NCBI GenBank assembly: GCA_029287105.1
Contig: JARFRT010000174.1
Location: 1 to 9,158 of the forward strand
Length of the DNA stretch: 9,158 nt
From: Akkermansiaceae bacterium
Lineage (GTDB): Bacteria > Verrucomicrobiota > Verrucomicrobiia > Verrucomicrobiales > Akkermansiaceae
Direction: 5' to 3'
Made by a program: the position numbers and the translations under genes. Each line of letters begins with the position of its first letter. Position 1 is the first letter of the stretch. Positions 1-7,732 of this stretch are shown piece by piece. Under the pieces are notes generated by a model. It made no database searches. It had not been told where the DNA came from and saw nothing but the letters and a program-made list of their open reading frames with translations.

Positions 1-38
1 CAACCCCCCCCAACTCACCCCCCCCCCGCCCCCCCCCG
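1..38. other. Poly-C contig-end artefact
   Basis: The first 38 bases are almost only C with a few interruptions. Read on the minus strand this is a poly-G tail directly after a decaying tpiA reading frame. The opposite contig end also finishes in poly-G after adapter sequence, so I read this as the no-signal poly-G of two-colour sequencing and not as genome. Confidence 0.85.
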
Positions 39-433
39 GTCCCGCCGCTACCGACCATCGGCCTGAGGTTCCCGCCGCGGGCACTATCGACCTTCGCGAT
101 GCTGATGGCATAGGTCTCACCGTAGAGGGTGCGCCGTTCGCTGTGGCCGAAGATGACGTAACGAACATAAAGCTCCTTGAGCAGCCTCGTGCTGACCTCG
201 CCGGTAAAGGCACCGTTATCCTGATCGGACACATTCTGCGCGGCAATCGCCACGTCGGAATTTGAACTCAGGGCGGCGATAGCGGCCGGGATGGAGACGA
301 AGGGAGGGGCAATGACGACGTCAACCTGATCGGTGATGTTGTCGAGTTTACCTGTGAAGGTGGAGAGAAAGTCCGCGGTCTCTTTAGGGCCGAGGTTCAT
401 CTTCCAGTTAGCTGCGATAATTGGTTTGCGCAT
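39..433 (-). CDS. tpiA: Triose-phosphate isomerase, 3' end missing
   Basis: TpiA interconverts dihydroxyacetone phosphate and glyceraldehyde 3-phosphate in glycolysis and gluconeogenesis in the cytoplasm. My translation from the ATG at 433 begins MRKPIIAANWKMN, the standard TIM N-terminus with substrate-binding Asn9 and catalytic Lys11. The electrophilic His97 lies in VIFGHSERR (residues 93-101), followed by YGET. About 132 of the usual ~250 residues are present. The loop with the catalytic Glu (around residue 167) is beyond the contig end. The last ~25 visible residues match the family poorly: LRPMVGSGGT stands where LRPIVCVGET is usual. This suggests base-call errors near the contig end. 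It is the third gene of a gap-pgk-tpiA cluster, 70 bp after pgk. No good Shine-Dalgarno is visible. Confidence 0.93.
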
Positions 434-456
434 GATGTTTTGAATTAAGGGGTGAT

Positions 457-477
457 AATTGAGAATTGAGAGTTGAG
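457..477. repeat. Three tandem heptamers between pgk and tpiA
   Basis: The heptamer aattgag occurs twice in a row (457-463 and 464-470) and is followed by agttgag (471-477). It lies in the 70-bp gap between pgk and tpiA, which holds no gene and no clear terminator. It is a short tandem repeat of unknown role and may vary in copy number. Confidence 0.6.
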
Positions 478-503
478 AATGATGTGCTGTCGGGGAGGGG
501 CAC

Positions 504-1697
504 CTAGACCTCGGTGAGGGCGGCTACTCCGGGAAGCTCCTTGCCCTCGAGAAGTTCGAGGGAGGCACCGCCGCCGGTGGAGATAAAGGTGACCTGATCT
601 TCGAGGCCGTATTTTTTAACCGCGGTCACGGAGTCGCCGCCACCGACAATGGACAGGGCGTCGCTCTTGGCCACGGCTTCGGCAATCGACTTGGTCCCGG
701 CTTCAAAGGAGGCCATTTCAAAGACACCCATCGGGCCGTTCCAGACGATGGTTTTGGCCTTCATGATTTCAGCGGAAAACTCCTCGATGGCGGCATCACC
801 GATGTCGAGACCCATCCAGCCGTCATCAATGCCCGCTCCGGCCGAGGCGACGACCTTGGTTTCCACACCGTCCTTGAACTCCTGCGAGATCCGATTGTCG
901 GCAGGCAGCAGGAAGCGGGTGTGCTTTTCCTCGGCAAGCTTGAGGATATCAAGTGCCAGGTCGAGTTTGTCGTTTTCGACCAACGAGTCACCCACGGGAT
1001 GCCCCTGCGCCTTGCGGAAGGTGTAAGCCATGGCACCAGCGATGATAAAAGTATCCGCCTTTTCCAGAAGGGCCGTAATGACCTCGATCTTGTCGCTGAC
1101 CTTGGCTCCGCCCATGATCACAAGGAAAGGCCGCTCGGGCGCGGCAAGTTTATCACAGAGAAACTCGAGCTCACGCTCGATGAGAAATCCCATCGCACTC
1201 TGGCCAACGTGATGCGTCACCCCCTCAGTGGAAGCATGGGCACGGTGGGCCGTACCAAAGGCGTCGTTCACAAATAGATCAGCTCCACCAGCAAGCATAC
1301 GGGCAAAATCAGCGTCGTTCGCTTTCTCCCCGGCGTGGAAACGGGTGTTTTCCAAGAGGAGAACCTCGCCCGGTTGAAGGGCGGCGCGGGCAGCTTCGGT
1401 TGCGTTGCCGATACAGTCATCGGCAAAGGCCACGCCTTTACCTAACAATTCAGCAAGACGCAGCGCGGCGGGACGGAGCGAATACTTCGGATCCGGCTCA
1501 CCCTTCGGGCGTCCGAGATGAGAACAGAGCACCAGCTTGGCACCTCCGTCGAGAAGATGCGTGATACTCGGCAGGGCTGCCACGATACGTGTATCGTCGG
1601 TGATTTCACCGGCAGCATCCAGAGGGACGTTAAAATCGACCCGCATCAGGACGGATTTACCGCTGAGCTCGAGGTCGCGAATACTTACTTTGGCCAT
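504..1697 (-). CDS. pgk: Phosphoglycerate kinase
   Basis: Pgk transfers the acyl phosphate of 1,3-bisphosphoglycerate to ADP, giving 3-phosphoglycerate and ATP, the first ATP-yielding step of glycolysis; it acts in the cytoplasm. The 397-residue length is normal. N-lobe substrate motifs are RVDFNVP (19-25), SHLGRPKG (59-66), LENTRF (115-120) and NDAFGTAHRAHAS (144-156). C-lobe nucleotide motifs are GGAKVSDK (196-203), WNGPMGVFE (319-327), GGGDS (352-356) and GGGASLE (375-381). All key motifs are intact. The start is the ATG at 1697, which gives the usual short N-terminus before the first conserved block. It follows gap by 98 bp on the same strand, with a terminator-like hairpin in between, and precedes tpiA. 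It is probably expressed as part of the glycolytic cluster. Confidence 0.98.
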   Translation of the reverse strand: MAKVSIRDLELSGKSVLMRVDFNVPLDAAGEITDDTRIVAALPSITHLLDGGAKLVLCSHLGRPKGEPDPKYSLRPAALRLAELLGKGVAFADDCIGNATEAARAALQPGEVLLLENTRFHAGEKANDADFARMLAGGADLFVNDAFGTAHRAHASTEGVTHHVGQSAMGFLIERELEFLCDKLAAPERPFLVIMGGAKVSDKIEVITALLEKADTFIIAGAMAYTFRKAQGHPVGDSLVENDKLDLALDILKLAEEKHTRFLLPADNRISQEFKDGVETKVVASAGAGIDDGWMGLDIGDAAIEEFSAEIMKAKTIVWNGPMGVFEMASFEAGTKSIAEAVAKSDALSIVGGGDSVTAVKKYGLEDQVTFISTGGGASLELLEGKELPGVAALTEV

Positions 1698-1721
1698 TGT
1701 TTGTTAGGATGGGAATGATTG

Positions 1722-1757
1722 AGAAAAAAGGCGGGGAAAGTTTCCCTCCCCCGCCTT
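1722..1757 (-). terminator. Rho-independent terminator or attenuator between gap and pgk
   Basis: On the minus strand a 9-bp stem is formed by AAGGCGGGG (complement of 1749-1757) and CCCCGCCTT (complement of 1728-1736), with a 12-nt loop. It is followed by a T-run (complement of the A-run 1724-1729). It lies after the gap stop codon and before pgk. It could end gap transcripts fully or partly, which would let gap be expressed above pgk and tpiA. Confidence 0.75.
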
Positions 1758-1775
1758 GGTAAATATCATTGTTGA

Positions 1776-2777
1776 TTAGGCACCCAGCAAACCGAGGCCA
1801 TCAGCGGCGCGGCAGGAGTAACCCCACTCGTTGTCATACCATGAACAAACTTTAACGAAGTTGCCATCGTTTACCATGGTGAGACCTGAGTCGAATACCG
1901 AACTGTGAGGATCGCTAACGATATCCTGAAGAACCAGCGGATCTTCGGAGTAGCTAAGGATACCCTTCATTGGACCGGCAGCTGCGGCCTCTTTGAAAGC
2001 GGCGTTCACTTCCTCAACGGTGGTTTCGCTCTTAAGAATAGCAACGAAGTCAGTGAGTGATCCGGTAGGAGTAGGAACCCGGAAGGCACCTCCGATAAGC
2101 TTACCCTGCATTTCAGGGATCACTTCACCGATCGCAACAGCGGCTCCCGTAGAGGAAGGCACGATGTTGACAGCAGCAGAACGGCCGCGACGAAGGTCAC
2201 CGTGCGGTGCGTCAAGAAGGTTCTGGTCACCTGTGTAGGAGTGAATCGTGCTCATGAAGCCTTTTTCAATTCCCCACTTGTCGTTAAGAACTTTAACGAG
2301 TGGTGCAAGACAGTTGGTGGTGCAGGATGCGTTGGAAACGATGTTGTGCTTGGCGGGATCGTAAAGATCGTCGTTGATTCCAATGCACATGGTGAGGTCC
2401 GGGTTCTTGGCAGGTGCGGAAATAAGCACCTTCTTAGCTCCAGCGTCGATGTGCTTTTGGGCACCTTCGCGTGAGGTAAAGAATCCGGTCGACTCCAGAA
2501 CAACGTCTACGTTGAGCTCTGCCCATGGGAGGGCTGCGGGGTCACGCTCTGCGGTAGCGTGAATTTTATGTCCGTCAACGATGATCGACTCGTCATCATA
2601 AGTCACACTGTAGGAAACACGACCCTGTGAGGAGTCATACTTCAGCAAGTGTGCCAGAGTCTTGTTATCGGTGAGGTCGTTGATTGCGACGACGTTCTTG
2701 AGTTCGCCTTTCTCGACAAGGGCGCGCAGTACGTTGCGGCCGATGCGTCCAAATCCATTAATTGCGTATGTAGCCAT
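1776..2777 (-). CDS. gap: Glyceraldehyde-3-phosphate dehydrogenase (type I, NAD-preferring)
   Basis: GAPDH oxidises and phosphorylates glyceraldehyde 3-phosphate to 1,3-bisphosphoglycerate using NAD; it acts as a cytoplasmic tetramer. The 333-residue protein shows the Rossmann start INGFGRIG (6-13). NDL at 33-35 carries the acidic residue that favours NAD over NADP. Catalytic Cys152 lies in SNASCTTN (148-155), His179 in the IHS segment, DLRRGRSAA is at 194-202, and WYDNEWGY at 313-320 is the conserved C-terminal block. I chose the ATG at 2777, which gives MATYAINGFGRIG. An in-frame TTG four codons upstream would add a non-homologous MENT and is less likely. GGAAAA just upstream of the ATG may serve as a weak ribosome binding site. 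It heads the gap-pgk-tpiA cluster. Confidence 0.98.
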   Translation of the reverse strand: MATYAINGFGRIGRNVLRALVEKGELKNVVAINDLTDNKTLAHLLKYDSSQGRVSYSVTYDDESIIVDGHKIHATAERDPAALPWAELNVDVVLESTGFFTSREGAQKHIDAGAKKVLISAPAKNPDLTMCIGINDDLYDPAKHNIVSNASCTTNCLAPLVKVLNDKWGIEKGFMSTIHSYTGDQNLLDAPHGDLRRGRSAAVNIVPSSTGAAVAIGEVIPEMQGKLIGGAFRVPTPTGSLTDFVAILKSETTVEEVNAAFKEAAAAGPMKGILSYSEDPLVLQDIVSDPHSSVFDSGLTMVNDGNFVKVCSWYDNEWGYSCRAADGLGLLGA

Positions 2778-2827
2778 GGTGTTTTCCAATTGTTAAGCCG
2801 AGCCACAGGGGCGGCGCGGGGGCGGAG

Positions 2828-2855
2828 ATTATGATCGGCGATTTCACTACGTCAA
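2828..2855 (-). promoter_or_regulatory. Sigma70-type promoter for gap
   Basis: On the minus strand TTGACG (complement of 2850-2855) and CATAAT (complement of 2828-2833) are separated by 16 bp. Each hexamer matches the housekeeping consensus at five of six positions. The -10 lies about 50 bp upstream of the gap ATG, leaving a short leader. The -35 overlaps one arm of an inverted repeat. Confidence 0.65.
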
Positions 2856-2882
2856 TACCTGCGTGAATCATTTATTGACGTA
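2848..2882. promoter_or_regulatory. 10-bp inverted repeat over the gap -35, candidate operator
   Basis: TACGTCAATA (2848-2857) and TATTGACGTA (2873-2882) are perfect reverse complements separated by 15 bp. The half-site centres are 25 bp apart. One arm contains the gap -35 hexamer and the other presents TTGACG towards the divergent membrane-protein gene, although no good -10 follows it there. A regulator bound here could control gap or both divergent genes. The binding protein is unknown. Confidence 0.5.
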
Positions 2883-2952
2883 AACGACGCATATCGTGTG
2901 GGCCGCAGTGGCTTATTAAGTGGTACAATCCTATCGCAAGGGCATCTGATCC

Positions 2953-3534
2953 ATGCTAGCCATGCTTCCCGTCATGAACGATCATCCTGCTCCATCATCC
3001 CTTTCTCAAGCATCTCAAGCCCCCGATCCATCGCTGAGCCCGGCCCAGCCGATGAGCCCCTACCAGACACCGCACAGCCTGGTACAGCCCGAGGCCCCGG
3101 GAAACGATGTGTCGGTCCTGGTCATCAGCCACCTCGTGCGCACCCGCAAATGGGTGCGCCTCTGCAGTGTGCTTGGATTTATCGGCTCAGGCCTGATGCT
3201 GCTCGCCGGATTGGCCATGATGATCTCGGGAAGCGCCATCGGCAGTTCCGCTGCGATGAAAGGCATGGGCTATGGCACGGGATTGTTTTTCGTTATGGGC
3301 CTGGTCTACCTCGTATTCGCACTGCTCTATATCTACCCGTCGCTGCGGCTCTGGCAATACGCATCCTCCATTAGCCAACTGGAAGCCACGTCATCCTCTT
3401 TTCACCTCGAAACCGCACTCGACAAACAAAGGTCATTCTGGAAATTCGTCGGCCTGATGATCTCCATCATCATCGGCCTCTACGCCATGGCGATCGTCTT
3501 TGCCATCATAGGAGCCACCGCGACGCAACTGTAG
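2953..3534 (+). CDS. Small integral membrane protein, DUF5362-like
   Basis: The 193-residue protein has a proline- and serine-rich hydrophilic N-terminus (about 1-50) and then three hydrophobic segments at roughly 69-93, 107-130 and 164-188. Between the second and third is a conserved-looking soluble stretch LRLWQYASSISQLE (131-144) followed by ALDKQRSFWKF (155-165). The helix pattern and the LWQYASSI...QRSFWK signature resemble DUF5362 family membrane proteins, whose function is unknown. Family membership is from memory and unverified. The start is uncertain: ATGs at 2953, 2962 and 2974 are all in frame and none has a clear ribosome binding site. It is divergent from gap across a 175-bp region and is followed by its own terminator. 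Confidence 0.8.
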   Translation: MLAMLPVMNDHPAPSSLSQASQAPDPSLSPAQPMSPYQTPHSLVQPEAPGNDVSVLVISHLVRTRKWVRLCSVLGFIGSGLMLLAGLAMMISGSAIGSSAAMKGMGYGTGLFFVMGLVYLVFALLYIYPSLRLWQYASSISQLEATSSSFHLETALDKQRSFWKFVGLMISIIIGLYAMAIVFAIIGATATQL

Positions 3535-3565
3535 TGGCTCCGCGCTCCCGGCAGAGCACTTTTTT
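3533..3565 (+). terminator. Terminator overlapping the membrane-protein stop codon
   Basis: AGTGGCTC (3533-3540) pairs with GAGCACT (3554-3560) with one bulged G. The loop is about 13 nt, and a run of six T follows (3560-3565). The TAG stop codon (3532-3534) runs into the stem. It should separate the membrane-protein gene from the helicase gene. Confidence 0.65.
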
Positions 3566-3685
3566 ATGTTGCTAATCCGGGAATCCACGCCTAAGGCTCG
3601 CTTTCCAACCTCCCCCGCCCAGGCTAGTCATCGATTGTTCCTTGATTCCGAGCCCAAGCGGACTCAACAACCAACGATTGATACC

Positions 3686-5374
<1,689 letters not shown>

Positions 5375-5424
5375 ACGCGTAAAAGGCTGGCCGCCCCACG
5401 TCAATCCCCTCTCTCTGCGTCGCC

Positions 5425-5787
5425 ATGGACAATGACCGCCATCACCCCGATGACACGCCGGACGGCCTGACGTACGGCCTTCTGGGCGATGACACCCAGT
5501 CGACCCCTGAGAAACTGGACAAGTACACCGGTGTGGTCGATTGGGAATATCTCAAACCCCACTTCGATTCCGGTGCCCTCATCTATGTCGATCCGACCCT
5601 CGCCATCACCGAAGTCGGCCAGGCCCTGGCAGACGACGACAAGGAGAAGATAGCCGCCTGGCTCAAGTCCGGAGACATCGTTAAGCCCTCCGACCCGCAC
5701 GCCCGGTGGTGGCAGGACAACCCGCAGGAGTTCACCGCCCTGGTCGTCTCCCCCTTTGTCCTGATGCAGCCGGTGCGCTGCGCTTAA
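5425..5787 (+). CDS. DUF2288 family protein
   Basis: The 120-residue, acidic, soluble protein has no signal peptide or membrane segment. Residues about 30-117 match my memory of DUF2288: a VDWEYLKPHF helix (38-47), ALIYVDPTLAITEVGQALADD (51-71), the AAWLKSGDIVKPSD segment (77-90), and a hydrophobic C-terminal strand ALVVSPFVLMQP (105-116). The function of the family is unknown. It starts 50 bp after the helicase stop on the same strand and is probably co-transcribed, since no terminator is visible between them. The start ATG at 5425 is the first in frame. No ribosome binding site is clear. The first ~25 residues lie outside the conserved part. Confidence 0.8.
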   Translation: MDNDRHHPDDTPDGLTYGLLGDDTQSTPEKLDKYTGVVDWEYLKPHFDSGALIYVDPTLAITEVGQALADDDKEKIAAWLKSGDIVKPSDPHARWWQDNPQEFTALVVSPFVLMQPVRCA

Positions 5788-5835
5788 GCTGCAAGTATCA
5801 TACTGCAAGGACCAAGCCCGCAGCGACGCGGGCAC

Positions 5836-5873
5836 AAAAAAGCCTCACATCCGAAAATGTGAGGTCTTTTTTT
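5836..5873. terminator. Strong bidirectional terminator
   Basis: CCTCACAT (5843-5850) and ATGTGAGG (5857-5864) form a perfect 8-bp stem with a CCGAAA loop. The plus side is followed by TCTTTTTTT, and an A-run (5836-5841) precedes the stem, giving a T-run on the minus strand. It can end DUF2288/helicase transcripts on the plus strand and the tRNA-Asp transcript on the minus strand. Confidence 0.92.
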
Positions 5874-5879
5874 GCCTTA

Positions 5880-5973
<94 letters not shown>

Positions 5974-5987
5974 GCTTGGGCGGGCGG

Positions 5988-6016
5988 AACCTAGGAAGAT
6001 TCCCCCCCGCTGGCAA
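5988..6016 (-). promoter_or_regulatory. Candidate promoter for tRNA-Asp
   Basis: On the minus strand TTGCCA (complement of 6011-6016) and TAGGTT (complement of 5988-5993) are spaced by 17 bp and would start transcription about 15 nt before the tRNA. The -35 is good and the -10 is weak. The position between the fabD stop and the tRNA is right. Confidence 0.45.
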
Positions 6017-6035
6017 TCACTTTTTTCATCAAATC

Positions 6036-6060
6036 GGCATTTTTATGCCAAGGCGACGCC
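6036..6060 (-). other. Two small hairpins after fabD
   Basis: GGCAT (6036-6040) and ATGCC (6045-6049) form a 5-bp stem with a four-base loop, next to the palindrome GGCGACGCC (6052-6060). They lie just past the fabD stop codon, but no T-run follows on the minus strand, so they are at best a weak terminator or an RNA 3'-end stabiliser. Confidence 0.3.
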
Positions 6061-6076
6061 AAACCCCGCGCCAGCC

Positions 6077-7003
6077 CTACGCCAACGCCTCCACCGCAGC
6101 CTCCAGGCTGGCGACATCCTCGACCGAAATCACCTGTACCGACTTGTCAATGCGGCCCATCAACCCCGCCAGCACCTTACCCGGCCCGAGTTCGAGAAAG
6201 GTGGTATTGCCTTCCGCCACCAGCTTCTGCATCGACGCCGTCCAGCGCACCGACCCAGTCACCTGCTGTTCGAGCATCGATTTGATATCATCCGCCCCGT
6301 CCACGGCGCGCGCCGCAAAGTTGCAAACCACCGGAATCGACGGCTCGGAAAGTTCTACCTCGGCCAGCACCGCCGCCAGCTTTTCCTGGGCGCTCTGCAT
6401 CAGCCGCGAGTGGTAGGCACCCGCGACATTGAGCTTTTTACCCATGCGGACGCCGCGGCTCTTCGCCTCCGCCACCGCCTTGTCAATGCCGGCTTCGTCA
6501 CCCGAGATCACAATCTGCCCGACCGTGTTGTAATTCGCCACGTCCACACCGCAGTCGGCCGCCAGCTGCGCCACCGCCTCTTCCTCACCTCCAATCATCG
6601 CCGCCATCGCGCCGTTGGTCGCATCACAGGCCTCGCCCATGAACAATCCACGCTGCTCGACAATTTTCAGTCCGGTTTCAAAATCGAACGTGCCCGCCAG
6701 CGTGTGCGCGGTGAACTCACCCAACGACAGACCCGCCGTCGCCACAGGGTTCAATGCGGGCAGCTTCTCCTGCAGCACCGCAAGACACGCCAGGCCATGC
6801 AGATAAAGTGCCGGCTGGCAGCGCGAAGTCTTGGTCAGTTCCTCGTCAGGCCCGTGAAACATGATGTCACTCAAGGAATAGCCCAATGCCTCATCCGCCT
6901 TCGCAAACATCTCCCTTACCACCGGATAGGCCTCCGCCAAATCCTGACCCATACCCACCTTCTGCGCTCCCTGACCGGAAAATAATACAACAACGTTTTT
7001 CAT
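6077..7003 (-). CDS. fabD: Malonyl-CoA:acyl-carrier-protein transacylase
   Basis: FabD moves the malonyl group from CoA to acyl carrier protein, supplying the extender unit for type II fatty-acid synthesis in the cytoplasm. The 308-residue length is normal. The oxyanion motif GQGAQ is at 10-14. The nucleophile Ser93 is in GLSLGE (91-96), where most FabDs have GHSLGE. The malonyl-binding Arg118 lies in EQRGLFM (116-122) and catalytic His198 in GAYHSRLM (195-202). NTVGQIVISG (159-168) and the C-terminal ELGPGKVL (271-278) are conserved blocks. The Leu in place of His before Ser is something I associate with Planctomycetes and Verrucomicrobia, so it supports that lineage and is not a defect. AAGG lies 7 bp before the ATG at 7003. 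No other fab gene is next to it here; tRNAs flank it. Confidence 0.97.
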   Translation of the reverse strand: MKNVVVLFSGQGAQKVGMGQDLAEAYPVVREMFAKADEALGYSLSDIMFHGPDEELTKTSRCQPALYLHGLACLAVLQEKLPALNPVATAGLSLGEFTAHTLAGTFDFETGLKIVEQRGLFMGEACDATNGAMAAMIGGEEEAVAQLAADCGVDVANYNTVGQIVISGDEAGIDKAVAEAKSRGVRMGKKLNVAGAYHSRLMQSAQEKLAAVLAEVELSEPSIPVVCNFAARAVDGADDIKSMLEQQVTGSVRWTASMQKLVAEGNTTFLELGPGKVLAGLMGRIDKSVQVISVEDVASLEAAVEALA

Positions 7004-7064
7004 AGTGCCTTTTTTCTAAGGGACGCCCCCACGATAAGCAAGCCCGCATCGTATCTGCACAGAA

Positions 7065-7099
7065 CTTGCAAAATCACGCGAAACTATTCTTGCAAAATC
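7065..7099. repeat. Two 11-bp direct repeats upstream of fabD
   Basis: CTTGCAAAATC occurs at 7065-7075 and again at 7089-7099, a period of 24 bp. They lie in the 145-bp region between the divergent fabD and tRNA-Ser genes, 60-100 bp before the fabD start. They could be paired binding sites for a regulator. A 10-bp palindrome GGAACGTTCC follows at 7111-7120. The region otherwise shows no gene. Confidence 0.5.
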
Positions 7100-7148
7100 C
7101 CTCCGACTAAGGAACGTTCCCCGCGACCGCAATCAGCTTTGCAATCAC

Positions 7149-7236
7149 GGAGGGGTGGCAGAGTGGTCGAATGCACTAGTCTTGAAAACTAGCGTACCGC
7201 AAGGTACCGTGGGTTCGAATCCCACCCCCTCTGCCA
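7149..7236 (+). tRNA. tRNA-Ser (anticodon UGA)
   Basis: The 88-nt sequence folds as a class II tRNA. The acceptor GGAGGGG pairs with CCCCTCT (G-U at the first pair). The anticodon loop CTTGAAA, anticodon TGA, is on a CTAGT/ACTAG stem. A long variable arm (GTACC/GGTAC) is typical of tRNA-Ser. The T loop is TTCGAAT on GTGGG/CCCAC. The discriminator is G and CCA is encoded at 7234-7236. tRNA-Ser 3' ends are common integration sites; I see no downstream copy of this end in the window. Confidence 0.97.
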
Positions 7237-7271
7237 GAGCCCAGTCTACCACCGGTAGGCTGGGCTCTGGC
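7233..7271 (+). other. 18-bp hairpin that includes the tRNA-Ser 3' end
   Basis: GCCAGAGCCCAG (7233-7244) pairs perfectly with CTGGGCTCTGGC (7260-7271). After one T-G wobble, CTACC (7246-7250) pairs with GGTAG (7254-7258) around a three-base ACC loop. The first four stem bases are the tRNA discriminator and CCA. No T-run follows, so it is not a standard intrinsic terminator. It may mark the transcript end, block exonucleases, or belong to a mobile palindromic element. Confidence 0.75.
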
Positions 7272-7364
7272 ATTGAGGGGCTGGGCCGGGATCCCTTTGC
7301 AAGCGCAGCGAACAAGGGTTTGAGCGCACACGCCAGTGCGTGTATCACGCATACTACATGTGTG

Positions 7365-7485
7365 AACTTCCGGAGGAGGAAGTTTACTGATTAGCACAGA
7401 TCGAGCGGGCGAGGCCAGCGCACAAACAAATATCCCAACTTCCGGAGGAGGAAGTTGGCTCGCTAGCACAGGGCGAGCGGGCGAG
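7365..7485. repeat. Two copies of a 49-nt palindrome-bearing repeat
   Basis: Copies lie at 7365-7413 and 7437-7485, exactly 72 bp apart, with 42 of 49 bases identical by my count. Each begins with AACTTCCGGAGGAGGAAGTT, whose AACTTCC and GGAAGTT arms form a 7-bp hairpin. Each continues with AGCACAG and ends CGAGCGGGCGAG. The conserved hairpin plus conserved flanks resemble interspersed palindromic (REP-like) elements. Whether it recurs elsewhere in the genome cannot be seen here. Confidence 0.7.
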
Positions 7486-7518
7486 CCCAATCCCATCCCT
7501 CAAGAGCCGTTCCTTCTC

Positions 7519-7579
7519 GGCCGCCTGGGCCAATCCGTGCGCGTCGCACCAGCCCATACCCGTAAGGGATTAGGCGGCC
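7519..7579. repeat. Long imperfect palindrome with inner hairpin
   Basis: GGCCGCCT (7519-7526) and AATCC (7532-7536) pair with GGATT (7567-7571) and AGGCGGCC (7572-7579), leaving a five-base bulge on the left. Inside is a perfect GTGCG/CGCAC hairpin (7537-7541/7545-7549). It lies just past the last attC-like site. It lacks the AAC/GTT core triplets, so I do not call it an attC. It could be a structured RNA 3' end or a decayed site. Confidence 0.5.
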
Positions 7580-7594
7580 GGCCCCCATGGTGCC

Positions 7595-7732
7595 ATCGAA
7601 CAGCCCTTGCGACGATCAAGCTCCCCCATGATTTCCTCATCATTATCGGACGTCATGGCCCGTCCGGCCCCACCCTGAAGCGCCGAATCAAACAGGTGCG
7701 CTGTCGCGGACGGATGCGCCGGCTTGTTCGGA
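7595..7732 (-). mobile_element. attC-like site C (last of the array)
   Basis: On the minus strand the site begins TCCGAAC (complement of 7726-7732) and ends GTTCGAT (complement of 7595-7601). On the plus strand CGAACAGCC (7597-7605) pairs with GGCTTGTTCG (7721-7730), nine base pairs with one bulged T. An inner stem pairs CCGTCCG with CGGACGG near 7662-7712, and AGCGC with GCGCT. At 138 nt it is long but within the range known for attC sites. The upstream ORF ends inside it. Confidence 0.6.

Larger units (their letters stand above)
7272..7594. other. Gene-free structured region between tRNA-Ser and the cassette array
   Basis: I find no convincing coding sequence in these 323 bases; open frames here have no recognisable protein features. 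The stretch holds several short inverted repeats: CCCTT/AAGGG near 7292-7319, and ACACGC/GCGTGT around 7327-7343. It also holds two copies of a 49-nt repeat and a larger palindrome at 7519-7579, which are listed separately. Confidence 0.6.

Noticed and set aside
3566..3685. 40-residue N-terminal extension of the helicase
   Set aside because: The extension follows right after a terminator T-run, has no homologous features, and the Q-motif region starts at the ATG at 3686.
7365..7485. CRISPR array
   Set aside because: There are only two repeat copies, with internal differences and a 23-bp gap, and no cas genes are present.
7145..7496. Frames giving GVGFEPTVPCGTLVF or MAEWSNALVLKTSVPQGTVGS
   Set aside because: They are translations of tRNA-Ser and its flank. 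The rest of these frames crosses the palindromic repeats and has no protein signature.
7462..7588. 41-codon minus-strand frame starting MGAGRLIPYG
   Set aside because: It runs through the large palindrome and one copy of the 49-nt repeat. It has no support as a gene.
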